From CAXXOK01 sp964640955 (lineage in GTDB: Bacteria > Bacillota > Clostridia > Christensenellales > Aristaeellaceae), in contig CAZXJI010000017.1 in NCBI GenBank assembly GCA_964640955.1, positions 1-64,000 on the forward strand: DNA of 64,000 nucleotides, given 5' to 3'. Below the pieces are notes generated by a model. That model made no database searches and was not told where the DNA came from. It saw only the letters and a list, made by a program, of their open reading frames with translations. Positions within the stretch are counted from its first letter, which is position 1. Every line of letters begins with the position of its first letter. The translations under genes were made by a program, and so were the position numbers. Positions 46,051-53,253 of the stretch are shown here, one piece after another.

Positions 46051-47070
46051 TCAGGGCAGCATCAGCTGCGGCGCGAGGCTGACGGAGGAAACCCGCTCGC
46101 CGGAAACGGCCCGGAGCAGGTTGTTCACGGCCAGGCGTCCCACTTCGTACGCCGGCTGGTAGACCGACGGGAAAGGCCGCTCCAGCAGGGGCATAAAGCT
46201 CAGGTAGTCAAACCCGGTGATCACGAAATCCTCCATGGGGAAACCCGCTTCCCGCAGCGCGTCGCGCACGCCCACGGCGATCACGTCGCTGACGCACGCG
46301 ATGGCGCGCGGAATGCGCTGCTTGCGGGCAATCATGTTTCGAATGACGTCCACGCCGTTTTGCAGGTTAAAATCGTCGCAGTCGACGGTGACGACCGTCG
46401 CCCCGCCCTCCGCGGCGGTTTTGAGGAAGGCTTCTTCCCTGCGGCGCATCAGGTGGTGAATGTAAAGGATGTCCCGGTGGCCCTGGTCGAGCAGATAGCG
46501 CGCCGTCAGCACGCCGCCCTGCGCGTCGTCCACGTCCACGTACAGGGTCCCCGGCACGTCGAAGCGTTCCATGCAGAAAACGATCTTCACGTTGTGCGCC
46601 ACCATCTGCCGAAGCATTTCGCCGATCTCCTCAGCCATGGGAATGTAGGGGTTGGGCGCGTAGATCAGGCCGTCGATGTTCATTTTGCGCACCGCGTGGA
46701 CGGCCCGCTGCTCCTCGTCGTTGCCGCGATAATAGCGGTAGACGAAGTCGTACCCGCATTCCTTGGAGCCTTCCACCAGCCCGCGCAGAAGCTCGGTATA
46801 GATGGAAATGGAATAGTTGACGCCCAGCGGCATCACCACGGCGATCAGCTCGTTTTTGCCCATGCGCAGGTTGCGGGCCCGCATATCGGGGGAGTAATTC
46901 AGGTCCTTCGCCGCCTTGCGCACGCGCAGGATGACCTCGTCGGAGGCGGAGGTGTTGCCCATGCTCCGGCTCAGGATGCGGGACACCATCGAAACGGATA
47001 CGCCGGCCGCCTGGGCCACGTCGCTCAGTTTCGCTTTTTCCCGTTTTTCCAGTTTCGCCACGGCGTTCAC
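46051..47070 (-). CDS. LacI-family transcriptional regulator
   Basis: A 339-residue regulator with an N-terminal LacI helix-turn-helix (LSDVAQAAGVSVSMVSRILS, residues about 15-34, with the hinge helix near residue 50) and a periplasmic-binding-protein-like sugar-sensing domain. The GTG start at 47070 keeps the HTH intact, although its ribosome site is weak. The palindrome ATCAAACGTTTGAT occurs upstream of this gene and of the glycyl radical operon, so it likely represses both, with release by a sugar or its derivative. Confidence 0.9.
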   Translation of the reverse strand: MNAVAKLEKREKAKLSDVAQAAGVSVSMVSRILSRSMGNTSASDEVILRVRKAAKDLNYSPDMRARNLRMGKNELIAVVMPLGVNYSISIYTELLRGLVEGSKECGYDFVYRYYRGNDEEQRAVHAVRKMNIDGLIYAPNPYIPMAEEIGEMLRQMVAHNVKIVFCMERFDVPGTLYVDVDDAQGGVLTARYLLDQGHRDILYIHHLMRRREEAFLKTAAEGGATVVTVDCDDFNLQNGVDVIRNMIARKQRIPRAIACVSDVIAVGVRDALREAGFPMEDFVITGFDYLSFMPLLERPFPSVYQPAYEVGRLAVNNLLRAVSGERVSSVSLAPQLMLP

Positions 47071-47103
47071 CTGTTTTCGTTTTTTAGATAGGGTATTGCC
47101 TGT

Positions 47104-47131
47104 ATTGTATCATCTTCGGCGAAAAACGCAA
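47104..47131 (-). promoter_or_regulatory. Promoter of the LacI gene
   Basis: Minus-strand TTGCGT (47131-47126) and TACAAT (47109-47104), 16 bases apart, are the best -35/-10 pair; the operator ends one base upstream of the -35. A second possible -10, TATACT, lies just upstream of the operator. Confidence 0.45.
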
Positions 47132-47132
47132 A

Positions 47133-47148
47133 TATCAAACGTTTGATA
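47133..47148. promoter_or_regulatory. LacI-family operator upstream of the lacI-type gene
   Basis: TATCAAACGTTTGATA is a perfect 16-base palindrome containing the same 14-base core as the operator at 45939. Its position next to the promoter indicates autoregulation. Confidence 0.75.
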
Positions 47149-47239
47149 AAGTATATCACATCGAAGCGCGCATGGCAATGGCTACGCCCTTGCGCTCGAA
47201 AAGGCACCGGCGTGCTTTCCGTGGGCTGTGAACGCGGCT

Positions 47240-47274
47240 GAAGCAAAGACACCCCAAACCCATAGGGTTCGGGG
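47240..47274 (-). terminator. Terminator-like hairpin at the 3' end of the structured RNA
   Basis: On the minus strand CCCCGAACCC pairs with GGGUUUGGGG (plus-strand 47274-47265 and 47261-47252, one or two G-U pairs), followed by UGUCUUUGCUU. This form works only on the minus strand, which fixes the likely direction of the RNA and of the GGDEF transcript before it. Confidence 0.55.
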
Positions 47275-47275
47275 C

Positions 47276-47526
47276 GTCAGCCTGCCCCAAAAGCCCAATC
47301 TGCGTTGTCGGCCGCGGGATGGCAAGGGGTATCACTTACGAACGAGTAAGCTCAATCCGTCCGTTTTGTTGTCGCATCGCTTCCCTGCCGGTCGCGCTGC
47401 TCTGCAAAACGTCTCAACCTTATCTCGCTAGCCGCTTCGCGGCTGTGCCCACAGGGCACGCGCTCGTTTCGGTTGCCCCTTGCCACCCTTGCTTCCTAGC
47501 ATCTCGGACTTTTTGAACAGGCTGAC
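47276..47526 (-). ncRNA. Candidate structured non-coding RNA, about 250 nucleotides
   Basis: The stretch between the GGDEF gene and the LacI promoter shows a nested set of complementary segments: GTCAGCCTG/CAGGCTGAC (47276-47284 with 47518-47526), TGGCAAGGGG/CCCCTTGCCA (47320-47329 with 47476-47485), CGAACGAG/CTCGTTTCG (47339-47346 with 47463-47471, one bulge), CGTTTTG/CAAAACG (47362-47368 with 47405-47411) and the tandem hairpins AGCCGC-TTC-GCGGCT and GTGCCC-ACA-GGGCAC (47430-47459). All helices nest without crossing. A terminator hairpin lies immediately after on the minus strand. No protein is evident. It does not match an RNA class I can name; an inverted-repeat mobile element is the alternative. 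Confidence 0.55.
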
Positions 47527-47592
47527 AGTGTGCCTGCAAAACGAGGGTTCTCTTTGCATGGCTCCGGCATCCGCCGCCCGGTTTTCCGCGGC

Positions 47593-49326
47593 TCAGGACT
47601 CCTCTTTTTGCGCCAGGCTGTGCGCCGGCTCGTGATTTGAAGCGGTCAAAAACTCCTGCGCGATGCCGTACCCGTTGCGGTCCGTTCCGTTGTGGTTGCG
47701 CTCCTCGATGCACGGGATGAACGCCTCCACCGCGGCCGGGTCGAACTGCGTGCCGCTGCAGCGGCGCAGCTCGCAAATAGCCTGCCGGTAGGTTTTCATC
47801 GGCTGGTAGGGGCGAAGCGACGTCATGGCGTCGAAAGCGTCCACCACCGTAAGCAGCCGCGCCAGGGGGTGAATCTCCTCGCCTTTCAGCCCCAGGGGAT
47901 AGCCCTTGCCGTCGTAGCGTTCGTGGTGCTGCAATACGATGGGTTTGATCTCCTCCATCGCTTCGTTGTTTTTGATGATGTCCACCGCGAATTGCGGATG
48001 GCACTTGAGAATCGCCCATTCCTCGTCGGTCAGCGGCTCGGTTTTGATGAGGATCTCTTCCGAAATATTGATTTTGCCGATGTCGTGCAGATACGCCGAA
48101 TAGACCAGCTTGCGCTTTTCGTCCGGATCCAGCTGCAGGCGGTCGGCCAGAAGCGTGCAATAGTACACCACGCGTTCCACGTGCCGGTAGGTGTACTTGT
48201 CCTTGGCGTTGATCACGGCGATCAGCGTTTTGATCTGGGTGATGACCTCGGGGGCGAAATGGAATTCGTCCAGAATGGAGAAATACGATTCCACGCGGTT
48301 CTTGCAGAGGAACTTGGCGCGGTAGCAGGCGTCGTCCGCACTCTTGATGAGTTCCGAATCGGTCTTGACCTTGCCGGGCAGGGACGATACGCCGACCGAA
48401 ACCGTCATGTTCGCGCCCGGCAGGTTCTCCTGACCGTCGAAGGGGTATTCCTGCACGGCGCGGCGGAGCTTTTCGGCCTCCGCGATGGCCTGCTCCTCGT
48501 CGTAGCCCGTCAGGAGCGCCACGAACTCCTCGCCGCCGTAGCGGGCGAGGAAGGTGTCCTTGGGGAAGGTCGCTTTCATGATCAGGGCGATGGAACGCAG
48601 CACGTCGTCGCCCTTCTGGTGGCCGTAAAGGTCGTTATAGTATTTGAAGTTGTCGATGTCGATAAACAGAAGCGACACCGATATGCCCTCCTGGGCGGCT
48701 TTCTTCGTCTGCGCGGAGAGAAATTCGTAAAAGTGCCGGTGGTTGTAAAGCTCCGTCAAACCGTCGAAATTGGCGACGTCCTTCAGGTACTTGATGTGCT
48801 TCTTGCGGATGTCGTCGTAGTAGCCGACCGTCCAGGAAACGATCATGAATACGCACGCGAGCACGATGTCGCTCTCAAAATAGGTATTGACGCCTTCCTT
48901 GGGCGCAAAGATCAGATCGACGCCCAGGACGATGACGGCGGAAAGGCCCGCGACGGTCAGGCTTGACTTTTGGCTGCACTCGATGCTGGTGAACAGGATG
49001 ACGAAAACGAAGAGGAATTTGTAGTTGCTTTCGTAGGAGCCGGTCATGATGACCGACGCCAGCGCAATCGACATGGAGATGATCGGGTCGATCAGCTTGC
49101 GGGTAACGGCCTTGTTGACGATCTTGTTTTGCAGGAAAATCCATAGCGAATAAATAATAAGGATGGCTAAAAGAATGGTAATCGTCAGAATGCCGTGCGT
49201 AACGTATAGCAGAAAATCGGGTTTCTTGGAATAATATTGTAGAAAAGCGATCGCAGGAAAAGCGAGCGATGAGATCTTGATGATATTCAGAATTTGCTGT
49301 ATTTGGACTTTGTTGTCGTTATCCAA
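47593..49326 (-). CDS. Membrane GGDEF / HD-GYP protein (c-di-GMP synthesis and breakdown domains)
   Basis: A 577-residue protein with about five membrane helices in residues 15-170, a GGDEF domain with the active form GGEEF at 264-268, and a C-terminal HD-GYP domain with HDIGK at 414-418 and HHERYDGKGYP at 467-477. GGDEF domains make c-di-GMP and HD-GYP domains degrade it. The R-x-x-D inhibitory site five residues before GGEEF reads FPKD, so product inhibition may be absent. It follows AgrD by 80 bases on the same strand. The membrane part is a possible sensor of unknown ligand. Confidence 0.88.
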   Translation of the reverse strand: MDNDNKVQIQQILNIIKISSLAFPAIAFLQYYSKKPDFLLYVTHGILTITILLAILIIYSLWIFLQNKIVNKAVTRKLIDPIISMSIALASVIMTGSYESNYKFLFVFVILFTSIECSQKSSLTVAGLSAVIVLGVDLIFAPKEGVNTYFESDIVLACVFMIVSWTVGYYDDIRKKHIKYLKDVANFDGLTELYNHRHFYEFLSAQTKKAAQEGISVSLLFIDIDNFKYYNDLYGHQKGDDVLRSIALIMKATFPKDTFLARYGGEEFVALLTGYDEEQAIAEAEKLRRAVQEYPFDGQENLPGANMTVSVGVSSLPGKVKTDSELIKSADDACYRAKFLCKNRVESYFSILDEFHFAPEVITQIKTLIAVINAKDKYTYRHVERVVYYCTLLADRLQLDPDEKRKLVYSAYLHDIGKINISEEILIKTEPLTDEEWAILKCHPQFAVDIIKNNEAMEEIKPIVLQHHERYDGKGYPLGLKGEEIHPLARLLTVVDAFDAMTSLRPYQPMKTYRQAICELRRCSGTQFDPAAVEAFIPCIEERNHNGTDRNGYGIAQEFLTASNHEPAHSLAQKEES

Positions 49327-49406
49327 AACCGATCACTTCGCTTTCCTTCCGTTGCTTGAGGCGGGCGAAGATGGGAGGCGACGAATCGCCTCCCACTGCG
49401 CACTCC

Positions 49407-49529
49407 TTACTCGTTACGGAGAGACGCGGGCTCCTCGGGCTGATAGAAGAACCAGTAGCAGGCCGAGGTGGCCACCAGCGCCGCGACAACGGTGCCGATA
49501 GCGGCGAGCACGCCGTAGAATTTCTTCAT
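49407..49529 (-). CDS. agrD: AgrD-like cyclic lactone autoinducer peptide precursor
   Basis: A 40-residue peptide. The N-terminal part is an amphipathic, alanine-rich leader (MKKFYGVLAAIGTVVAALV), then TSACYWFF with Cys24, then the acidic recognition tail YQPEEPASLRNE, the form AgrB needs for cleavage. The mature thiolactone is probably a ring of Cys24 to Phe28, with two or three N-terminal residues. From memory the Clostridium perfringens peptide has the closely similar core TSACLWFT followed by HQPEEP. AAAGGAG lies 8 bases before the ATG, within the end of agrB. Only 2 bases separate the two genes. Confidence 0.88.
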   Translation of the reverse strand: MKKFYGVLAAIGTVVAALVATSACYWFFYQPEEPASLRNE

Positions 49530-49531
49530 CT

Positions 49532-50173
49532 TCAGGACTCCTTTCTCAAAGATTTAGGTAGATCATTCAGCTTATTCAGCAGAATGGCACCTAGCGGTGT
49601 TAGCGTCATGGCTTGCCAGGTCGAGCCGAAAAGAAGGCTGATCCCGTAGGAACGGAACGCCGGAAACCTGGCCGTCAGGAAAAGAAAAAGCAGCTGCAGG
49701 CAGAAATAAACGGTAATGATAATAAAGCTGCCTTTGCGCATCCGCTTGATTTTCTTTTCGCTTTTAATCGGCTTGTTGGGCGAATCCACGGGAACGTAAC
49801 GGTACGCGACCCAGTAGATGAGGGCGTAGAGGAGGAGCACGGCCGCGAGCATGACGCCGGTATGGTAGGCCGGAACAAGCAGCCTGGACGCTACGGCGGC
49901 CAGCGTGCAGTAAACGACGCTTACGACGGTGCAGAAATCCGCATCGTACGCGTGCGCGCCGCCGCTGTACTTGCGCAGGATGCTGACGGAAAAGCAGACG
50001 ATCAGCGCCTCGACGGGCGCGCCGACGAGCAGGCCGAACAGCAGCGCAAGCAAAATGGTCACGCCGATCTGTACGACGGCCAGCAGCCCGTAGGCGACGA
50101 CCGCTTCTTTTTCCGCGTCGTATCCAAGCGATACGGCGATTTTACTGGTCAGCTTCCTTACCCATTTTTCCAT
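49532..50173 (-). CDS. agrB: AgrB-family membrane endopeptidase
   Basis: A 213-residue membrane protein with several hydrophobic helices (the first pair: LAVVQIGVTILLALLFGLLVG). The AgrB signature is RKYSGGAHAYDADFC with catalytic His74 and Cys81, spaced seven residues apart as in known AgrB. It cuts the AgrD tail and closes the thiolactone. It overlaps the preceding gene by 32 bases; GAGGAAGAG upstream is its ribosome site. Confidence 0.92.
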   Translation of the reverse strand: MEKWVRKLTSKIAVSLGYDAEKEAVVAYGLLAVVQIGVTILLALLFGLLVGAPVEALIVCFSVSILRKYSGGAHAYDADFCTVVSVVYCTLAAVASRLLVPAYHTGVMLAAVLLLYALIYWVAYRYVPVDSPNKPIKSEKKIKRMRKGSFIIITVYFCLQLLFLFLTARFPAFRSYGISLLFGSTWQAMTLTPLGAILLNKLNDLPKSLRKES

Positions 50174-50663
50174 TCTCGCTCTTCCTCTTGGCGATCGCCT
50201 TGGCGATAAAATACCCGGCCACGGTAAAGAGGCCCAGGAACACGGTGGACGGCGCGGTGTAGATGGCTTGCGTAAGCTCGTTTCCGGAGTTCACCAGCAC
50301 GTTGGCCTGCTCGGAACCGTAGAGGACGGTCAGCAAAACCACGTTGAGGATCTCGGAAACGGCGGTGAACACGAGGATGATCACGGAGGCGATCATCGCG
50401 CGCACCATTTTGGTCAGGCCGACGTGGTAAACGAGCTGATAGCTGAAAATCATCACGAAAAGCGACAGTACCGTATTGATCCCCAGCGTGATGGGAAGAA
50501 AACGGATCAGATACGTGATGACGATGTAAAGGCCGCTGAGCATGAGGTATTTCTTTTTCTCGACCCTTGTGCTCGTCAGAATCTGCATGCCCCAGGCGAC
50601 CAGAAAGCCCTCCGGTATGCCCTTGAGTAATAACATGGCGATACTTACCGCGATACCGTCCAT
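50142..50663 (-). CDS. Small multi-pass membrane protein, AgrC-sensor-like without kinase domain
   Basis: A 173-residue protein with five or six hydrophobic helices and a short charged C-terminus (KAIAKRKSENGKMGKEADQ). The start (AVSIAMLLLKGIPEGFLVAWGMQIL) resembles the membrane sensor half of AgrC-type GHKL kinases, but the kinase half is missing: the frame ends by overlapping agrB. No HATPase domain follows anywhere in this cluster. It may bind the peptide without phosphorelay, or be a membrane accessory for AgrB. Unclear; assigned from topology and position only. Confidence 0.6.
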   Translation of the reverse strand: MDGIAVSIAMLLLKGIPEGFLVAWGMQILTSTRVEKKKYLMLSGLYIVITYLIRFLPITLGINTVLSLFVMIFSYQLVYHVGLTKMVRAMIASVIILVFTAVSEILNVVLLTVLYGSEQANVLVNSGNELTQAIYTAPSTVFLGLFTVAGYFIAKAIAKRKSENGKMGKEADQ

Positions 50664-50679
50664 AACGACGTCCTCCTTT

Positions 50680-51240
50680 TCAGCCGTCTGCCCGCGCGCC
50701 GCCGTAGCGGCCGTTGACGGCCTTGATCAACGCGTACAGGGCGACGCATACGAACAGGTGGATCAGCACGTCGCCCGGGCTCAGGATGCAGTAGCCGTAA
50801 TCGATGTAGTCGGTCAGGAATTTCAAATGCGTGTCCGGCCCCCCCAGCGAATGGATGGTGTCGGCCGTGCAGATGACTTCGTTGGTGATGTACCCGGTCA
50901 GGTAGGAAAGCGACGGATACACCGGCATGCGCCCGTTATTCTGCGCCATCGCCAGCTTGTTGAGCAGCGTGCCCGCGACAATCAGCGAGGAGCCCACCAG
51001 CGCCGGCTTGTAAAGCTTAAAAACCAGTATGGCAAACAGAAAGGACAGGATGACGGCCGGTTCGGTATAGGGTACGAGGGGAACAAAAACATAGTTCCGG
51101 GCGAAAATGCTGCCCTGAAAAACGACCAGCACGCACTGCATGAAAAGGATCGGGTAGAACGTCCACGTGCGAAAAAGATATTTCAGCTTATATCGCTTGA
51201 TTTTCGCAAGGATGCATACCGCGATAATTTCTACAACCAC
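50680..51240 (-). CDS. DUF5317-like membrane protein
   Basis: A 186-residue membrane protein resembling the DUF5317 family often found near agr genes in Clostridia. Recognisable pieces are NNGRMPVYPSLSYLTG and the end segment LKFLTDYIDYGYCILSPGDVLIHLFV, close to the family's LxFLGD...SIGDVLI ending. Four to five hydrophobic helices. GTG start at 51240 follows GGGAGGGG by 9 bases. Role unknown. First gene of the agr-like operon. Confidence 0.7.
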   Translation of the reverse strand: MVVEIIAVCILAKIKRYKLKYLFRTWTFYPILFMQCVLVVFQGSIFARNYVFVPLVPYTEPAVILSFLFAILVFKLYKPALVGSSLIVAGTLLNKLAMAQNNGRMPVYPSLSYLTGYITNEVICTADTIHSLGGPDTHLKFLTDYIDYGYCILSPGDVLIHLFVCVALYALIKAVNGRYGGARADG

Positions 51241-51332
51241 GACATGCCCCTCCCGTCGTCGTTACGGATTTACAATCATGAATAGGATACCAAAAAAAGC
51301 GATAAAAAACAACGTTTTGTTTTTTTTTCTTT

Positions 51333-51362
51333 TTTATATTTATACACATCGTGCACAGACAA
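51333..51362 (-). promoter_or_regulatory. Candidate promoter of the agr-like operon
   Basis: Minus-strand TTGTCT (51362-51357) and TATAAA (51338-51333) are 18 bases apart in an unusually AT-rich stretch (long T-run at 51315-51335 on the plus strand). The leader would be about 85 bases. Confidence 0.5.
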
Positions 51363-51632
51363 CAGGACGGAATTGTGAACAGAACTGAGAATTGGAGAGG
51401 AAAGGGATGATTAAATATGCACCATATGGAAACGCAATGGCTCCGTTACCAGTCCGGAAAGGCCGCGGAGCTCCCGTTTCGGCCGAAAGCGCTGCCCTTC
51501 CGGCGATCGCCGCGGACCGGGAAACGAGAAAAACAGACCTCCGAACCAAGCGGTTCGGAGGCGGAGAAAGTCGAAAGCCATCCTGGGGAAGGCACGAAAG
51601 CGCTCACGGGCCGAAATTCCCGAACGGTGTGC
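51363..51632. other. Intergenic stretch without a supported gene
   Basis: Apart from the agr promoter at 51333-51362 and the terminator at 51538-51561 (both listed), no convincing protein or RNA gene is seen. The open frames at 51392-52478 on the plus strand are shadows of the GC-rich heptad-protein gene. Confidence 0.4.
51528..51561 (-). terminator. Rho-independent terminator of the MMPL / heptad-protein operon
   Basis: A perfect 10-base-pair stem CCTCCGAACC (51538-51547) / GGTTCGGAGG (51552-51561) with a 4-base loop; on the minus strand it is followed by TCTGTTTTT. It is 71 bases past the heptad-protein stop at 51633. Confidence 0.85.
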
Positions 51633-53171
51633 TTAAAAGCCGAACAGGGCCGTCAGTTTCTGCCAGAAGTTGAGCGTTTCGGCCTCCGGCTCGGGCGCGG
51701 CCGCCGCTTCGGGCAGCTCGATGGCGGCGGTCTTGAGCACGAACTGCACGGCGGTCACGTCGGTGTTCCTGGCCGACACGAAGGACACCACGGCGTCCCC
51801 GTTGCCGGTGATACCGCCCAGCGCCTCGTCGATCTGGGCGCCCAGGGTGTCGGCCATGCCGGCGGTCTGCGAAGCCAGCTCGCCCGTGCCCTCCTGGTAG
51901 GAGGCCAGGCCGTCCCGGAGGCCGTCGGCCCCGGTCTGCAACTCGGCACCCGAGGCGGTAAGCGTATCGGCGGAAGCGGGCAGGGCGGCGAGCGAATCGG
52001 ACAGCTGCGTCGCGCCGCCGGCCAGGGTCGCGGCACCGTCGCCGAGTTGGCTTACGCCGTCCAGGTAACTCGTAAGGCCCGCCACGAACTGGGTGACGCC
52101 GTCCAGCTGAGCCTTGACGTCCGCAAGCGCGTCCACGCCGCCCAGCATCTGCGCGTAGTTGTCCGGGGTGAGGGTGGGCAGCTGCGAGCCGCTCTGGCTC
52201 AGCTGCGCGTTGACGGTATCGAAGGTCGCCTGCTCAAGGGCGGTCGCGGCGGCCAGCAGCTGCTCGTTTTGCGCCGTAAGCGAGCTCAGCCCTTCGCTCA
52301 GCGAGGTTGCGCCCGTGTCGAGCTCGCCCGCGCCGTCGCCGAGCTGGCTCAGGCCGTCGGTCAGCGAGGCGACGCCCGCCAGGTACTGTGTAAGCCCATC
52401 GGCGAGCTGCGCCGCGCCGGTTTGCAGATCCGCCGCGCCGCTGTCGAGCGAGGCGATGGCGTCGGTGAGCTCGGTTAACCGGGAGGCGATGGCCTCCTCG
52501 TCCACGCTGATATCCAGGTTCATCTTCACCCCGGCGAGCGTGACGGCGTCCATCGCAAAATCGTGCACGGTCGCCTCCACCGTGTACGTCGCCTCCTGCC
52601 CCGGCAGCAGGGTGAAGCTCAGCTGCCTCTGGCCCGCGGCCTCGGCGACGGTGGCGTTATCGGCCCGGATATCCTCGCAAAGAGAGGTGTCCAGCAGCAC
52701 CGCGATCTGCAGGGCGTAGTTCAGGAAAAAGGTCTCGTTCACATCCTTGTTTTGGCTTACGGCGATCCGCAGGACCATGTCGCCGCTCTGCCCGGCCAGC
52801 TCGGCGGGGGCGACGGCCTGACCGTCCAGCGTATAGGTGACGGCGATGTTCCACGGCAGCGCCGTGCTCGCCGGCGTACCCTGGTAATAGAAGCGCTCGG
52901 CGTCCGTGTGCACGGTGATCTCGTCTCCGTTTTGGACGATGGCCTCGGTGCCCGTCAGGTTTTCGACGGCCGTATAATCGCCGTAGTCCGTCAGGTCGCC
53001 GCCGCCGGAGAGGATATTGACCACGTAGAGCGCGTCCACCGCGCCGGAGGCGTCCAGCATTCCGTAGACGACCTCCTCTTTGGGCGTCGCCGCGCCCTCC
53101 GCGCCGGCGAAGGAAACGCAGAATACCGACAGGGAAAGGGCCAGCAGCAGGGAAAGCGTCTTTTTCATCAT
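51633..53171 (-). CDS. Secreted heptad-repeat (Leu-x-x-Gly) protein
   Basis: A 512-residue exported protein. A signal peptide (MMKKTLSLLLALSLSVFCVSFAGA, cut near residue 24) precedes a beta-rich region of about 200 residues, then a long region of L-x-x-G-type heptads (QLADGLTQYLAGVASLTDGL and QLGDGAATLAGGATQLSDSL) resembling YhgE/Pip-linked repeat domains. The end LNFWQKLTALFGF has no clear membrane anchor. AAGGAG lies 8 bases before ATG 53171. It follows the MMPL gene by 82 bases, so the two probably form one export or envelope complex. Exact role unknown. Confidence 0.7.
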   Translation of the reverse strand: MMKKTLSLLLALSLSVFCVSFAGAEGAATPKEEVVYGMLDASGAVDALYVVNILSGGGDLTDYGDYTAVENLTGTEAIVQNGDEITVHTDAERFYYQGTPASTALPWNIAVTYTLDGQAVAPAELAGQSGDMVLRIAVSQNKDVNETFFLNYALQIAVLLDTSLCEDIRADNATVAEAAGQRQLSFTLLPGQEATYTVEATVHDFAMDAVTLAGVKMNLDISVDEEAIASRLTELTDAIASLDSGAADLQTGAAQLADGLTQYLAGVASLTDGLSQLGDGAGELDTGATSLSEGLSSLTAQNEQLLAAATALEQATFDTVNAQLSQSGSQLPTLTPDNYAQMLGGVDALADVKAQLDGVTQFVAGLTSYLDGVSQLGDGAATLAGGATQLSDSLAALPASADTLTASGAELQTGADGLRDGLASYQEGTGELASQTAGMADTLGAQIDEALGGITGNGDAVVSFVSARNTDVTAVQFVLKTAAIELPEAAAAPEPEAETLNFWQKLTALFGF

Positions 53172-53253
53172 AACGATTGCTCCTTGGTTCAGGTTGCCGG
53201 CCGGCGGCGTGCGCGGGCCGGAAAAAATCGGCGTTGGGAAGAGAAACAAAGGA

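Noticed and set aside
47276..47526. Region as a CRISPR array or tRNA-like gene
   Set aside because: There are no repeated equal-length units and no cloverleaf; nested complementary segments fit a structured RNA better. A mobile element with inverted ends remains an open alternative, since the outer helix is a 9-base inverted repeat, but I see no target duplication or transposase.
49532..50173. AgrB read as a general CAAX or rhomboid-like membrane protease
   Set aside because: The RKYSGGAHA motif followed by Cys81, together with the adjacent AgrD-like peptide, fits AgrB specifically.
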